Position numbers and translations under genes: made by a program
Assembly (NCBI GenBank): GCA_024760545.1
Contig: CP060501.1
Coordinates: 310,001 to 374,000, forward strand
Direction: 5' to 3'
Origin: Nitrospira sp.
GTDB lineage: Bacteria > Nitrospirota > Nitrospiria > Nitrospirales > Nitrospiraceae
DNA: 64,000 nt
In this document: piece after piece, positions 25,680 to 35,300 of the stretch
Layout of the letters: each line of letters starts with the position of its first letter
How positions within the stretch are numbered: the first letter of the stretch is position 1
The notes under the pieces: generated by a model
Seen by the model: only the letters and a program-made list of their open reading frames with translations
Databases searched by the model: none
What the model was told of the DNA's origin: nothing

Positions 25680-25695
25680 GTAACATTAACGTTAC
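25680..25695. promoter_or_regulatory. inverted repeat before a toxin gene
   Basis: GTAAC (25680-25684) and GTTAC (25691-25695) flank ATTAAC just upstream of the toxin GTG at 25707. Position and symmetry fit an autoregulatory operator of the toxin-antitoxin pair. The preceding 100 nt are AT-rich, including TATAAT at 25604-25609. Confidence 0.4.
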
Positions 25696-25706
25696 CATGT
25701 GAAGCG

Positions 25707-26042
25707 GTGGACATTCGGATCATCGAATATGTTGATAGGCACGCACGGTCGCCATTTGCCACATGGTTCAATGGACTCAATGCACCGGCTGCTACCAAGG
25801 TGACTACAGCCCTCTATCAGCTAGTCGCAGGAAACTGGTCCAATGTGAAGGGAGTTGGGGGAGGGGTGTTCGAAAGGAAAATCGATTTTGGCCCTGGGTA
25901 CCGAGTGTATTTTGGGAAGGATGGAGACCGGATCATCATTCTCTTGGGCGGAAGTAGCAAGCAACGTCAGCAGCAGGCCATCGACGCAGCACAAGTGCGA
26001 TGGACCGACTACCGGCGTCTGAACGTCAAGCAGAACGGCTAA
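25707..26042 (+). CDS. RelE/HigB-type toxin (phage-derived Gp49-like)
   Basis: A 111 aa protein of the addiction-module killer family. RSPFATWFNGL near the start and GVFERKIDFGPGYRVYFGKD followed by IIILLGGSSKQRQQQAID are the conserved segments of this RelE/ParE-superfamily group, which act as mRNA interferases. The gene comes first and its antitoxin second, as in HigBA. The start is a GTG at 25707. Confidence 0.88.
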   Translation: MDIRIIEYVDRHARSPFATWFNGLNAPAATKVTTALYQLVAGNWSNVKGVGGGVFERKIDFGPGYRVYFGKDGDRIIILLGGSSKQRQQQAIDAAQVRWTDYRRLNVKQNG

Positions 26043-26059
26043 TCCGAAACGGAGCTACC

Positions 26060-26380
26060 ATGACGCTCACGCGAGAATTCAAAGAAACCGTTGCGGTACG
26101 GGCGCAACGTGATCCTCGCTTTCGAGAAGCCCTCTTTATCGAAGCAATCAACGCCTATCTTGCAGGTGAGACCAATGTCGGCAAAGCGGTCTTACGCGAT
26201 CTCGTCAATGCCACTGTCGGCTTTGAGGAATTGGCGGTTGCACTGCACAAGCCGAGCAAAAGCCTCCATCGGATGCTCGCTCCTCGCGGCAATCCCAGCA
26301 CTGAGAACTTCTTCGGAATCATCAAGGCGCTTCAGAAGAAAACCCGAGTCAGGCTGCAGGTCATTGCAAAAGCAGGATGA
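26060..26380 (+). CDS. HTH antitoxin of the addiction module
   Basis: A 106 aa protein starting at the ATG at 26060, 17 nt after the toxin stop. FREALFIEAINAYLAGETNV and LRDLVNATVGFEELAVAL followed by HKPSKSLHRMLAPRGNPSTE match the C-terminal HTH antitoxins that pair with Gp49-like killers. It should neutralise the upstream toxin and repress the operon. Confidence 0.85.
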   Translation: MTLTREFKETVAVRAQRDPRFREALFIEAINAYLAGETNVGKAVLRDLVNATVGFEELAVALHKPSKSLHRMLAPRGNPSTENFFGIIKALQKKTRVRLQVIAKAG

Positions 26381-26452
26381 CGGCGGACTGGCTCTACTCT
26401 GGCCCGCCCTCAGCTACTAGTTCCGGAAGGGCGACTGGCGAGAGAGAATGGA

Positions 26453-26626
26453 ATGATGAAGAAAACCAATTTTGACCTTCATCTCGAACAGCAACTCCGA
26501 GACCCGAGTTTTGCGAGGCGGTTCAAGCGAGCGGGAGAGGCGTGGGACGTAGCGTTGCAGATTGCGGCGCTGCGCGAAAAGGCCGGTCTCTCTCAAAAGG
26601 ATCTCGCGAGAAAGCTGAAGAACTGA
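26453..26626 (+). pseudogene. truncated XRE/HigA-like antitoxin
   Basis: A 57-codon frame beginning MMKKTNFDLHLEQQLRDPSF and continuing ALREKAGLSQKDLARKLKN before TGA. This is the N-terminal part of an XRE helix-turn-helix antitoxin; the family normally continues through the recognition helix to about 95-110 aa. Nothing after the stop resembles the missing part in any frame. No toxin gene is adjacent. It looks like a remnant. Confidence 0.65.
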
Positions 26627-26681
26627 CTGTTCAACCGCACAGCGTGTTACAGCATGGAGCTGTGAGCTGACTGCTTAAGCG

Positions 26682-26987
26682 TCACCTTTTAGCGGTAAAC
26701 TTCCCGCCGGTGACCGATTTTGATGATTTCCACAAGACGGGCAGCATCGTCGATCCCGTATACGATCCGTCTCGCTTCAGGTTCTCAAGCACCTTTTCGA
26801 ACGGACGGGATGGTTCTTTCGCGCGGCGATCGAACGCCTCCAGATCGACAGCATCTCCACGAAGAGATTCCAGCACCGCGGCATTCACTAAGTCTGAAAC
26901 CGATCGATCGGTCGTGGCGGCTTTGACCTTCAGCGCGCGATAGACTTTGGGCTTCAAATAAATGGTAGTTCGGGTATCTGTCGGCAT
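26682..26987 (-). CDS. CopG-type antitoxin with altered C-terminus
   Basis: A 101 aa frame. Residues 1-74 are a ribbon-helix-helix antitoxin: TRTTIYLKPKVYRALKVKAA, then SVSDLVNAAVLESL, a hinge, and FEKVLENLKRDG, where such antitoxins normally end. The last 27 residues (SYTGSTMLPVLWKSSKSV and on) are an out-of-frame reading of a RelE toxin end. The gene is therefore fused by a deletion to what was probably its own toxin gene. Whether the antitoxin part still functions is unknown. Confidence 0.7.
   Translation of the reverse strand: MPTDTRTTIYLKPKVYRALKVKAATTDRSVSDLVNAAVLESLRGDAVDLEAFDRRAKEPSRPFEKVLENLKRDGSYTGSTMLPVLWKSSKSVTGGKFTAKR
26689..26769 (-). pseudogene. C-terminal remnant of a RelE toxin
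   Basis: In the frame offset from the CopG gene, the minus strand reads RIVYGIDDAARLVEIIKIGH then RREVYR and stop. This is the characteristic C-terminal strand and end of RelE-family toxins (Y-x-I-D-x ... V-x-I-x-x-I-G-H-R-x-x-x-Y). The first two thirds of the toxin are missing. Confidence 0.75.
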
Positions 26988-27103
26988 GGATGATTCCTCC
27001 AGCTAGTACCTCATGGCATTATTGCATGATGGCACCAAAACGTTACAGGAAATCGCGGGGTGGGTCGCCACAGTTCCGTCAGCGGCCTAGCAGATGGAAG
27101 AAC

Positions 27104-27478
27104 TTATTTTGCGGGAGCCAGGAGTTGCTGGAGAGTGGCTATCAGCTCGTCGACTTTGATGGGCTTTTGGACATACGAGGCGGCGCCCAGCTTCAGCGCC
27201 TTCTCCTCGCCCTCGTTGGGAGGGCGGACCGTGATCACGATCACCGGCACATGGCTCAGGAACTTGTTGGCTTTGAGCCGTTCCAAGATGAGGAAACCAT
27301 CGCCTCCGGGCAGGCCCAGATCGAGCAGAATGGCTTGGGGTTGATGCGTCCGGGCCACGCTCATGGCTTGCATCCCATCGGCCGCCCACACCGGCGCATA
27401 GCCATGCGATTGGAGGACAGCATTCAGCAAGGCCCAGCTATCGGCACTGTCATCGATGACCAGAATCTTGGGTTTCAT
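27104..27478 (-). CDS. stand-alone response regulator receiver
   Basis: A single receiver domain of 124 aa: KILVIDDSADSW with the acidic pair at D9-D10, phospho-acceptor D53 in AILLDLGLPGGDGF, Thr at VIVITV and conserved Lys in YVQKPIKVDEL. There is no output domain, so it would act as a CheY/Spo0F-like carrier. No kinase gene is adjacent; the nearest histidine kinase in this window is the hybrid CheA. Confidence 0.92.
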   Translation of the reverse strand: MKPKILVIDDSADSWALLNAVLQSHGYAPVWAADGMQAMSVARTHQPQAILLDLGLPGGDGFLILERLKANKFLSHVPVIVITVRPPNEGEEKALKLGAASYVQKPIKVDELIATLQQLLAPAK

Positions 27479-27879
27479 ACCGTCCCTCGTGGTTCGAGCA
27501 CCCCTGGCCCCTCCATGGGCCCTTCTATTGAAGTGTACCTCCTATTCAGACTTTTCGCTTGCCCCGGAAGGATTTCTTCCAGGAGTGGGGTGAGCGCACC
27601 AGCGCTGGCAACTGACCAGGAGGGTAGAGCAGGTAATTCTTCACACCAGGTCGTCATTCCTTAGAGGGGAAGTCTTCGTGTACCCGTACGCCGAGCCCGT
27701 TCGGGTTAATGGGAGGATGGGTTACGTACTTATCAGAGGGGACGTGATTTCTGAGAGGGAAACGGGTAAGCTCCGGCGGAAAATTAGGAGAAACACAAGT
27801 CTTTAACTTACTTCTGCGGCAACGAATGTTCCCCAAACATATCTCGAGAGTTATGCCTTACACAAAGCGAGGGTAATTG
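27479..27879. other. intergenic stretch before the restriction operon, no gene seen
   Basis: About 400 nt without a supportable gene. It holds a short hairpin (GGAAGGATTTCTTCC near 27567) and the 17-mer GAAACGGGTAAGCTCCG at 27759-27775, also present at 22863-22879. The minus-strand frame at 27654-27836 has no recognisable content. Confidence 0.5.
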
Positions 27880-28272
27880 ATGGTTACTGAAACTCATTCC
27901 CAAATGGCCAATTTCATCTGGGGTATTTGCAACTTGCTGCGCGGGCCTTACAAACGGAACGAGTATCGCAAAGTCATCCTTCCGCTCACCGTTCTGCGCC
28001 GTTTCGATTGCGTTCTGGCTCCGACGAAACTGCAAGTGCTGAAGGAGCATGCCGTCATTAAGACGAAGGGCGAAAACATCATCCGACACCGGTTTCCCAA
28101 CTTACCAAAGTGCCCTTTTACAATCTCTCCAAATTCACGATGGCGAAGCCTGAAAAAGGCAGCGGGCTCAACGGCCTTCTTGATGATCCTAACCACCTCG
28201 CGCCAAACCTCAATAGCTACATCAATGGGTTTTCTCCTAACGTCCGCGCTATCATGGAGCGGTTCAAGTTAA
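27880..28272 (+). pseudogene. hsdM N-terminal part, out of frame with the rest
   Basis: From ATG 27880 (AGCGAGGG upstream) the frame reads HSQMANFIWGICNLLRGPYK, NEYRKVILPLTVLRRFDCVL and APTKLQVLKEH, the standard N-terminus of a type I DNA methyltransferase. Homology stops after about KTKGENI (near 28077); beyond that this frame is nonsense while the next HsdM segment (VPFYNLSKFT) continues in another frame. A one-base loss, or a two-base gain, between about 28062 and 28108 explains it. Confidence 0.8.
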
Positions 28273-30035
28273 GCGAGCAAATCGCCTACATGGCCGAGAA
28301 GGACCTGCTGTACCTCGTCATCAACGCCTTCATCGAACCGAAGATCGATCTATCGCCTGAACGTGTGGACCCCATGCAGATGGGGTACGTCTTCGAGGAA
28401 CTCATCCGGATCGGCGCGGAACAATCGAACGAGGAAGCGGGAGAACACTTCACTCCACGCGAAGTGATCAAGCTGATGGTTAACCTGCTCCTCTCGCCGG
28501 AGAAAGATCTGGCCCGCAGCCACGTCGTCAAAACCATTTACGATCCCGCTTGCGGAACGGGAGGCATGTTGTCCGTTTCTGAAAAGTACATACGTGACCT
28601 CAATGCCGATGCACAGCCCAAGCTCTTCGGGCAGGATTGGAACGACGAAGCCTGGGCTGTCTGCAAGTCGGATATGCTCATTAAAGGCGAGGACGCCGAC
28701 AACATCATCCTCGGTGACACGTTCACGAAAGACGGGTTCGATCGTACGTCGGATGGCATGAAATGGACGTTCGATTACATGCTGGCCAATCCACCTTTTG
28801 GCGTGGAGTGGAAGCAGCAACAGAGATACATTGAGAACGAGCGTGACTCCCTTGGCTTCAGTGGGCGCTTCGGCGCTGGCACACCCCGAGTAAACGATGG
28901 TGCGCTGCTCTTCCTTCAGCACATGTTGTCGAAGATGCGCGCCCCGCAGGACGGCGGCAGCCGCTTAGCCATCGTCTTCAACGGTTCGCCGCTTTTCACA
29001 GGTGATGCGGGTGGAGGCGAAAGTGAAATCCGACGCTGGATCATCGAGAATGACTGGCTGGAAGCCATCGTTGCGCTGCCTGAACAGCTTTTCTACAACA
29101 CCGGCATCTCCACCTACCTCTGGGTCCTCACGAACCGGAAGGAAAAGCCCCGCAAGGGTAAGGTGCAGCTCATTGATGCCCGACAGTTCTGGGTGCAGAT
29201 GGAAAAGAGCCTCGGCAACAAACGCCGCCGCATCGGCGATCCATCGGATAAGGAAAAAGATCCTGACCACATCGGTGAAATCACCAAGATCTTTGGCAAG
29301 TTCAAGAATGACGAGACACGTACATTCATCGAAGAAGACCCTATCACGCACCAATCCATCCAGCGCCAGCGAGTAGTCAGCAAGATTTTCGACAACGAAG
29401 ACTTTGGCTACCACAAGATCACCGTCGAACGTCCGATGCGGCTGAACTTCCAGGCCAGCGCCGAACGCATCGTCCGGCTCGACGACGAGAGCGGTTTCAA
29501 GAACCTCGCCAGTAGTACGAAGAAAGACCCTGTCGCCCGCGAAAAAGAAATCGAAGCCGGCAAGCGGCGGCAGAAGGATATCCGCGAACTGCTCCGTGCC
29601 TTTGACCACGCAACTAAGCAGAAGCTCTTCAAGGACCGGAAGGAGTTCCTCACGGTGCTCCGCGATGTGGACCGTACGCGCGGCGTGCGCCTAAGTGCCC
29701 CCGAACTCAAGGCCGTGATCGCTGCCCTTGGTGAACGCGACGAGACCGCTGAGATCTGCCGTGACCGCGACGGCCAGCCCGAGCCGGACGCAGACCTGCG
29801 CGACACCGAGACGGTGCCGCTCAAGGAAAGTATCGAGGAATATCTCAAACGTGAGGTACTACCCCACGTGCCAGATGCGTGGATTGACCACGGTAAGACT
29901 AAGGTGGGCTACGAAATCCCTCTCAACCGTCACTTCTACCGCTACGAACCGCCACGCCCGCTAGAGGTTATTGAAAATGATATCAAGGCGCTGGAGGACG
30001 ACATCGTAAAGTTACTCAAAGAGGTCACCTCGTGA
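28110..30035 (+). CDS. hsdM: type I restriction-modification methyltransferase subunit, main body
   Basis: HsdM methylates adenine in the asymmetric target chosen by HsdS and is needed for restriction too. This 641-codon frame carries the catalytic domain: SAM motif DPACGTGGMLSVSEKYI (about 150), motif IV ANPPFGVEW (about 230), and the expected surrounding blocks (MGYVFEELIRIGAEQSNEEA with GEHFTPREV; VALPEQLFYNTGISTYLWVL). The C-terminal third is a charged helical region that contacts HsdS. The first ~75 residues of the family lie upstream in another frame, so the product as read here would lack the N-terminal helical domain. The stop overlaps hsdS (GTGA). Confidence 0.9.
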   Translation: MPFYNLSKFTMAKPEKGSGLNGLLDDPNHLAPNLNSYINGFSPNVRAIMERFKLSEQIAYMAEKDLLYLVINAFIEPKIDLSPERVDPMQMGYVFEELIRIGAEQSNEEAGEHFTPREVIKLMVNLLLSPEKDLARSHVVKTIYDPACGTGGMLSVSEKYIRDLNADAQPKLFGQDWNDEAWAVCKSDMLIKGEDADNIILGDTFTKDGFDRTSDGMKWTFDYMLANPPFGVEWKQQQRYIENERDSLGFSGRFGAGTPRVNDGALLFLQHMLSKMRAPQDGGSRLAIVFNGSPLFTGDAGGGESEIRRWIIENDWLEAIVALPEQLFYNTGISTYLWVLTNRKEKPRKGKVQLIDARQFWVQMEKSLGNKRRRIGDPSDKEKDPDHIGEITKIFGKFKNDETRTFIEEDPITHQSIQRQRVVSKIFDNEDFGYHKITVERPMRLNFQASAERIVRLDDESGFKNLASSTKKDPVAREKEIEAGKRRQKDIRELLRAFDHATKQKLFKDRKEFLTVLRDVDRTRGVRLSAPELKAVIAALGERDETAEICRDRDGQPEPDADLRDTETVPLKESIEEYLKREVLPHVPDAWIDHGKTKVGYEIPLNRHFYRYEPPRPLEVIENDIKALEDDIVKLLKEVTS

Positions 30036-31387
30036 AGCTCCAGCCCTATCCACACTACAAACCCAGCGGTGTGGAATGGCTGGGCGACGTACCGAAGCAT
30101 TGGGAAGTAAAGCGGTTGAAATGGATTGGCGATTCGATCATCGGATTAACCTATTCACCTGATGAGCTGGTGAATGAAGAAGAAGGCACGCTTGTTTTAA
30201 GGGCTTCAAATATCCAGGACGGGAGGATTGTTCTTGATGACAATGTCTTCGTGTCGTCTGAAATTCCTCGAAAGCTGCGGACTCGGGCGCATGATCTCCT
30301 TATTTGTTCCCGGAACGGAAGCCGTGATTTGGTTGGGAAAACTGCGCTTATTACAAAACAGGAAGAAGGTCTGACTTTTGGGGCATTCACCACGATCTTC
30401 AGGAGCGCATCTAACGACTTTGCGTTCTGGGTTTTCAATTCAGGACTATTCAAATTCCAAGCAGGGCTTTACCAAACTTCGACGATTTATCAACTCACTA
30501 TCGGAACATTGAACTCATTCCATGTTCCTATGCCACCTCCCGTTGAACAACGAGCCATCGCGGCGTTTCTCGAACGGGAGATGGGGCGGGTGGACCGGTT
30601 GATGGCTAAGAAGAGGGACTTGATCGCGCGGCTGAGGGAGAAACGCACCGCGCTCATCTCTCGCACCGTCACGCGCGGCCTACCGCCCACCGCAGCCCGT
30701 GCCGCCGGTCTCTCAGAAAACCCACTACTCAAACCGTCCGGCTTGGACTGGCACGGCGAAATTCCGAAACATTGGCAAGTGCTGCCATTCACGAAATATG
30801 TGGCGGAAAAATCTGACTACCGCGGAAAGACCCCGGACAAGCAGCCCGATGGCGTATTTCTTGTCACCGCAAGGAACGTTCGGATGGGATTTATCGATTA
30901 CGAATCGTCCCAGGAGTTCATCGCCAAGGAAGACTACAACGAAGTGATGCGGCGAGGACTGCCGAAGAAAGGAGACATTCTGTTCACCACCGAAGCTCCG
31001 CTCGGAAATGTTGCGCTCGTGGACCGTGAGGACATTGCTTTGGCCCAGCGCATTATCCGTTTCCGAATGAGTCCGGCTCACTTTGATAGCGAGTTTATCT
31101 TGTTCGCAATGATGTCCGACCACTTCCAGGTTCAGCTCAAGTCGCTTTCGACTGGCTCAACGGCGGAAGGACTTAAGGCAAGTAAACTGCCCATCCTTCG
31201 ACTCATAGCGCCGCCCCTCCCCGAACAAGTCGCCATCGCCACATATCTCGACAAGGAGACGGCGAAGCTAGACGCACTAGTGGGGAAGGTGGAGGAGGCG
31301 GTGGAGCGATTGCAGGAATACCGCACGGCCCTAATCACCGCCGCCGTGACGGGAAAGATTGATGTGCGGATGGTAACCGCGCCATGA
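30032..31387 (+). CDS. hsdS: type I restriction-modification specificity subunit
   Basis: HsdS recognises the two half-sites of the target. The 451 aa protein has two target-recognition domains, each opening with a related phrase (PSGVEWLGDVPKHWEVKRLK at residue 11; PSGLDWHGEIPKHWQVLPF near 231). Each is followed by a conserved helical spacer (PPVEQRAIAAFLEREMGRVD; PPLPEQVAIATYLDKETAKL) that forms the coiled coil. The sequence specificity cannot be read from the protein. It overlaps hsdM by 4 nt and the FRG gene by 4 nt. Confidence 0.95.
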   Translation: MKLQPYPHYKPSGVEWLGDVPKHWEVKRLKWIGDSIIGLTYSPDELVNEEEGTLVLRASNIQDGRIVLDDNVFVSSEIPRKLRTRAHDLLICSRNGSRDLVGKTALITKQEEGLTFGAFTTIFRSASNDFAFWVFNSGLFKFQAGLYQTSTIYQLTIGTLNSFHVPMPPPVEQRAIAAFLEREMGRVDRLMAKKRDLIARLREKRTALISRTVTRGLPPTAARAAGLSENPLLKPSGLDWHGEIPKHWQVLPFTKYVAEKSDYRGKTPDKQPDGVFLVTARNVRMGFIDYESSQEFIAKEDYNEVMRRGLPKKGDILFTTEAPLGNVALVDREDIALAQRIIRFRMSPAHFDSEFILFAMMSDHFQVQLKSLSTGSTAEGLKASKLPILRLIAPPLPEQVAIATYLDKETAKLDALVGKVEEAVERLQEYRTALITAAVTGKIDVRMVTAP

Positions 31388-32307
31388 GCACGCCGTTCGT
31401 CATTGAGAGTTTCGAAGAATACCTTTCCACCGTCCGTAAGGAGTTACCAAAGGCGCGGATCTACTTCCGTGGTCAGAACAAAATAGTGAACGCGGGTTAC
31501 CTTCTCAAACCATCCATCGGGCGATACCAGAAGCTGGAATCCATCTCACTGTTCCAGCGCGATCAAGTAGAGCGAGAGGTCCTCGGAGTATTCACTAATC
31601 ATTTGCTCACCTACGTTCGCCACCTACCTCGCAATGATTGGGAAGCACTGGCTATTGCCCAGCAACATGGACTTCCTACGCGCTTCATGGATTGGACCAC
31701 CAATCCGCTCGTCGCCCTATACTTCGCTGTTCGAGAAACGAAGCTAGATGATAATGACGTGCCCCTGGACAGCGCAGTGTATGTACTGACTAGCGAGCCG
31801 TTGCGTTTTAGTGACCTTGGTCGCCCAAGCGAAGATTCGATCACGCCTGTCCCTGATTCCGCGACAACTCCGGTGTCGATTCCCTCCGCTTATTCAGATT
31901 TCGGTGTCGACGACACCACCATGTCAGAAACTGATACTGGGTCAAAGATAAGTTCTGCAACTAGTGCTATGGGTGCTGTTCTAGCGCCGGAACAGAAAGA
32001 AGTGGTCAAAGAGGAGGAAGGGTCTCTGATAACCCCTTTTGAGATCAGTGAGAACGTCATTTACCATCCTCCGCATGTGTCGCCTCGTATCCGGGCGCAA
32101 GATGCGGTCCTCCTCGCTTGCCATCAGCCAATGCTTTCATTAGAGGAGAAGGATTATTTGGAGATAGTTATCAAGCACGAGGCTCATGATGACATCCGCC
32201 GTCGTCTTGACCAGTATGGGGTCTTTGATAAGCAACTGTTTCCAGATCTTGATGGAATCGCAAAATGGTTAAAGTACCGGGTATTTGAGATCGATGGCCA
32301 GTGTTAG
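31384..32307 (+). CDS. FRG-domain protein embedded in the hsd operon
   Basis: A 307 aa protein with an FRG domain, named for its F-R-G signature: IYFRGQNKIVNAGYLLKPSI near residue 27, then HGLPTRFMDWTTNPLVALYF near 95, and PHVSPRIRAQDAVLLACHQP near 225. FRG proteins often lie in phage-defence loci and their activity is unknown. The start overlaps the hsdS stop (ATGA) and hsdR begins 15 nt after its stop, so it is part of the restriction operon. A low-complexity Ser/Thr-rich insertion (about 150-200) interrupts the domain. It could be an effector triggered with the restriction system (inference). Confidence 0.85.
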   Translation: MSTPFVIESFEEYLSTVRKELPKARIYFRGQNKIVNAGYLLKPSIGRYQKLESISLFQRDQVEREVLGVFTNHLLTYVRHLPRNDWEALAIAQQHGLPTRFMDWTTNPLVALYFAVRETKLDDNDVPLDSAVYVLTSEPLRFSDLGRPSEDSITPVPDSATTPVSIPSAYSDFGVDDTTMSETDTGSKISSATSAMGAVLAPEQKEVVKEEEGSLITPFEISENVIYHPPHVSPRIRAQDAVLLACHQPMLSLEEKDYLEIVIKHEAHDDIRRRLDQYGVFDKQLFPDLDGIAKWLKYRVFEIDGQC

Positions 32308-32322
32308 ATAGGAATATCCTTC

Positions 32323-35300
32323 ATGTCAGGCCAAACCAACGAGCGGGCTTTTGAGATCTATGTTGAGGAGATCCTGTTGACGCGCGGTGGCTGGGCATCC
32401 GGCAGCAATGCGGAGTGGGACAAGGAGCGTGCGTTGTTTCCGGTGCAGATATTTGCGTTCCTTCAGGACACACAGAGTGATCTATGGAATGAGATGCGCA
32501 AGCTGCACGCGGAGAGTTTGGAAACACTGTTGCTAATAACGTTGGTCAAGGAACTAGATGCCAAAGGGACACTACATATCTTGCGGCATGGGTTCAAGTT
32601 TTTCGGTAAGACCTTTCGGCTCGCCTACTTCAAACCTGCTCACGGCGCCAACTACGAAGTGTTGGAGAAGTTTGGCAAGAACCGACTGACAGTGACACGT
32701 CAGGTGCCGTGCCATCCCGGTGACAACCGCACGCTGGATATGGTGCTGAGCGTGAATGGCATGCCGGTGGCGACGATTGAGCTGAAGAATCCTGGCACTG
32801 GACAGAACTGGCGGCATGCTGTGCGCCAGTACAAGGAAGACCGCGATCCACGTGCACCGATCTTTGAGTTTAAGAAGCGGGCGCTGGTGCATTTCGCTGC
32901 CGATCCCGATGAAGTGTACATGACTACGCGGCTGGCTGGTGCGAACACGTCCTTTCTACCGTTCAACCGTGGGAGTCATCCCGGCCAAATCATTTGCGGT
33001 GAAGGCAACCCGCCGTATGAGTCCGGCTATCGGACCGGGTACTTCTGGGAAGACATACTGCAGTTTGGGAGCTTCATGGATATCCTTGGCTCCTTTCTGT
33101 TTCTTGAAAAGAAAGAGGGCAAGCAGGACGACGGCCGTGGCGGCCAGCGCCTCGTCACTCACGAGACGATCGTGTTCCCACGCTTTCACCAACTGGATGC
33201 TGTCCGCAAGCTTGTTGCCGCAGCGCGTACGGAAGGTCCTGGCCAGAACTATCTAATCCAACACTCCGCCGGCAGTGGTAAAACGAACAGCATCTCCTGG
33301 CTCTCACACCGGCTCGCCAGTCTGCACGATTCCAACGACGCGAAGGTGTTCGATTGCGTGGTCGTCATCACCGACCGGCAGGTGTTGGACCGACAGTTGC
33401 AGGATGCGATCTACCAGATAGAACACGCGCAAGGAGTCGTAAAAGCGATTGACCAGGATTCTAAGCAGCTCGCGGCGGCCCTTATTGACGGCACGAAGAT
33501 TGTCATCACTACGTTGCAGAAGTTTCCATTTGTATTACGCGGGCTGCTGTATGCCGCCGGTGCAGAGACACAGGAGGATGCTACGGCGGAACAGCGAGCC
33601 GAGGCTGCCAAATGGGAGGCGGAGATTGCAAGGCGGCGTTATGCCGTCATCGTCGACGAGGCGCACTCCAGCCAGACCGGTGAAACCGCGCGCGAGTTGA
33701 AAGCGATCCTCGGTGTATCGACCACAGCTGAAAGCGATGAGGATTTACCGGACTGGGAAGATCGGCTGAACCAGATCATGCAATCACGCGGCAAGCAACT
33801 GAATCTCAGCTTTTTCGCCTTTACCGCGACACCCAAAGGCAAGACGCTGGAGTTGTTTGGGCGGAAATGGGCGAACGGGTTGCCGGAGGCCTTTCATCTC
33901 TATTCGATGCGGCAAGCGATTGAGGAAGGCTTTATTCTAGACATCGTCAAGAACTATACGACTTACGCAACCTATTATCGGCTCGTGAAGGCGATTGAGG
34001 ATGATCCCAATCTGCCTAAGAAGAAGGCGGCCCGATCATTGGCCAAATTCATGAGCCTGCACCCGCACAATATCGAGCAAAAGACCGAGGTAATGATCGA
34101 GCACTTCCGGCAGAAGGTGAAGAGCCATCTCGGCGGACGCGCCAAGGCGATGGTCGTAACGTCGTCGCGCCTGCACGCCGTCCGATACATGCAGGCCTTT
34201 GAGCGGTACATCGCGGAGAACAAGATTTCCGATGTGCGTCCGCTCGTCGCCTTCAGCGGCACGGTTAAGGACCCTGACTCTGGTCTCGAATACACCGAGC
34301 CGGGAATGAACAAGGATTGCATGACAGACGAATCCATCAGCGAAAAACGACTACCAGAGCGGTTTGCCTCGCCTGATTATCAAGTCTTGCTCGTGGCGAA
34401 TAAATACCAGACTGGATTTGATCAGCCTCTGCTCTGTGCGATGTACGTGGATAAACGCCTCGACGGCGTGCAAGCCGTACAGACCCTGTCTAGGCTTAAC
34501 CGCAAGATCCCTGGCAAAGAGAATCCGTTCGTCCTGGATTTTGTGAATGACGCCGCGGACATCTACCGGGCGTTCAAACCCTATTACGATGCTACGAGCC
34601 TGCAGGAAGCCTCAGACCCTCAGAAGCTGGAGACGTTGAAGCATGAACTGGATGCGGTGCAGATCTACTTCTGGAGCGAGGTGGAGGCTTTTGCGAAGGT
34701 ATTTTACAAGCCCATTGCTCGCCAGAGCGCGCAGGATCACGCTGGTATGCACCTCCACCTTCAACCAGCGGTCGATCGGTTCAAGGCGATGCAGGATGAC
34801 ATGAGGCGAAGCGAGTTTCATGAGAAGCTGAAGGGCTATGTGAACCTCTACTCATTCTTGAGCCAAGTCATGCCCTGGTGTGATCCAGGACTAGAGATGT
34901 TGTATAGCTTCGGGCGATTCCTCTTGCCGCATCTGCCGCTCGATCGCGCTGCTGAGCGAGTGAAGATTGGAGACGAAGTTGGACTGCAATACTACCGCCT
35001 TCAACGTATCTATTCGGGAGAGATTGATTTGCGAGAAGGAGAACCGGAATGGGTCAAGAGCCCTACGCATGTGGGCACAGGCAAGGCAAGGGAAGAGAAA
35101 GCTCCGCTTTCAGAAATCATCAAGGTGCTGAACGAACGCTTTGGCACGAGCTTTACCGACGAAGACCGATTCTTCTTCGAGCAGATTCGCGAGAAGGCCA
35201 CTCACAACGAACAGGTCGTCAAGCTCAAGCGAGCCAATCCATTCGACAAGTTTCAGCTCGGCCTACGCCAGCTACTTGAGAATCTCATGGTAGAGCGCAT

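Noticed and set aside
27654-27836. 60-codon minus-strand frame before hsdM
   Set aside because: It has no ribosome-binding site, no recognisable motif, and lies in an intergenic stretch with repeated words.
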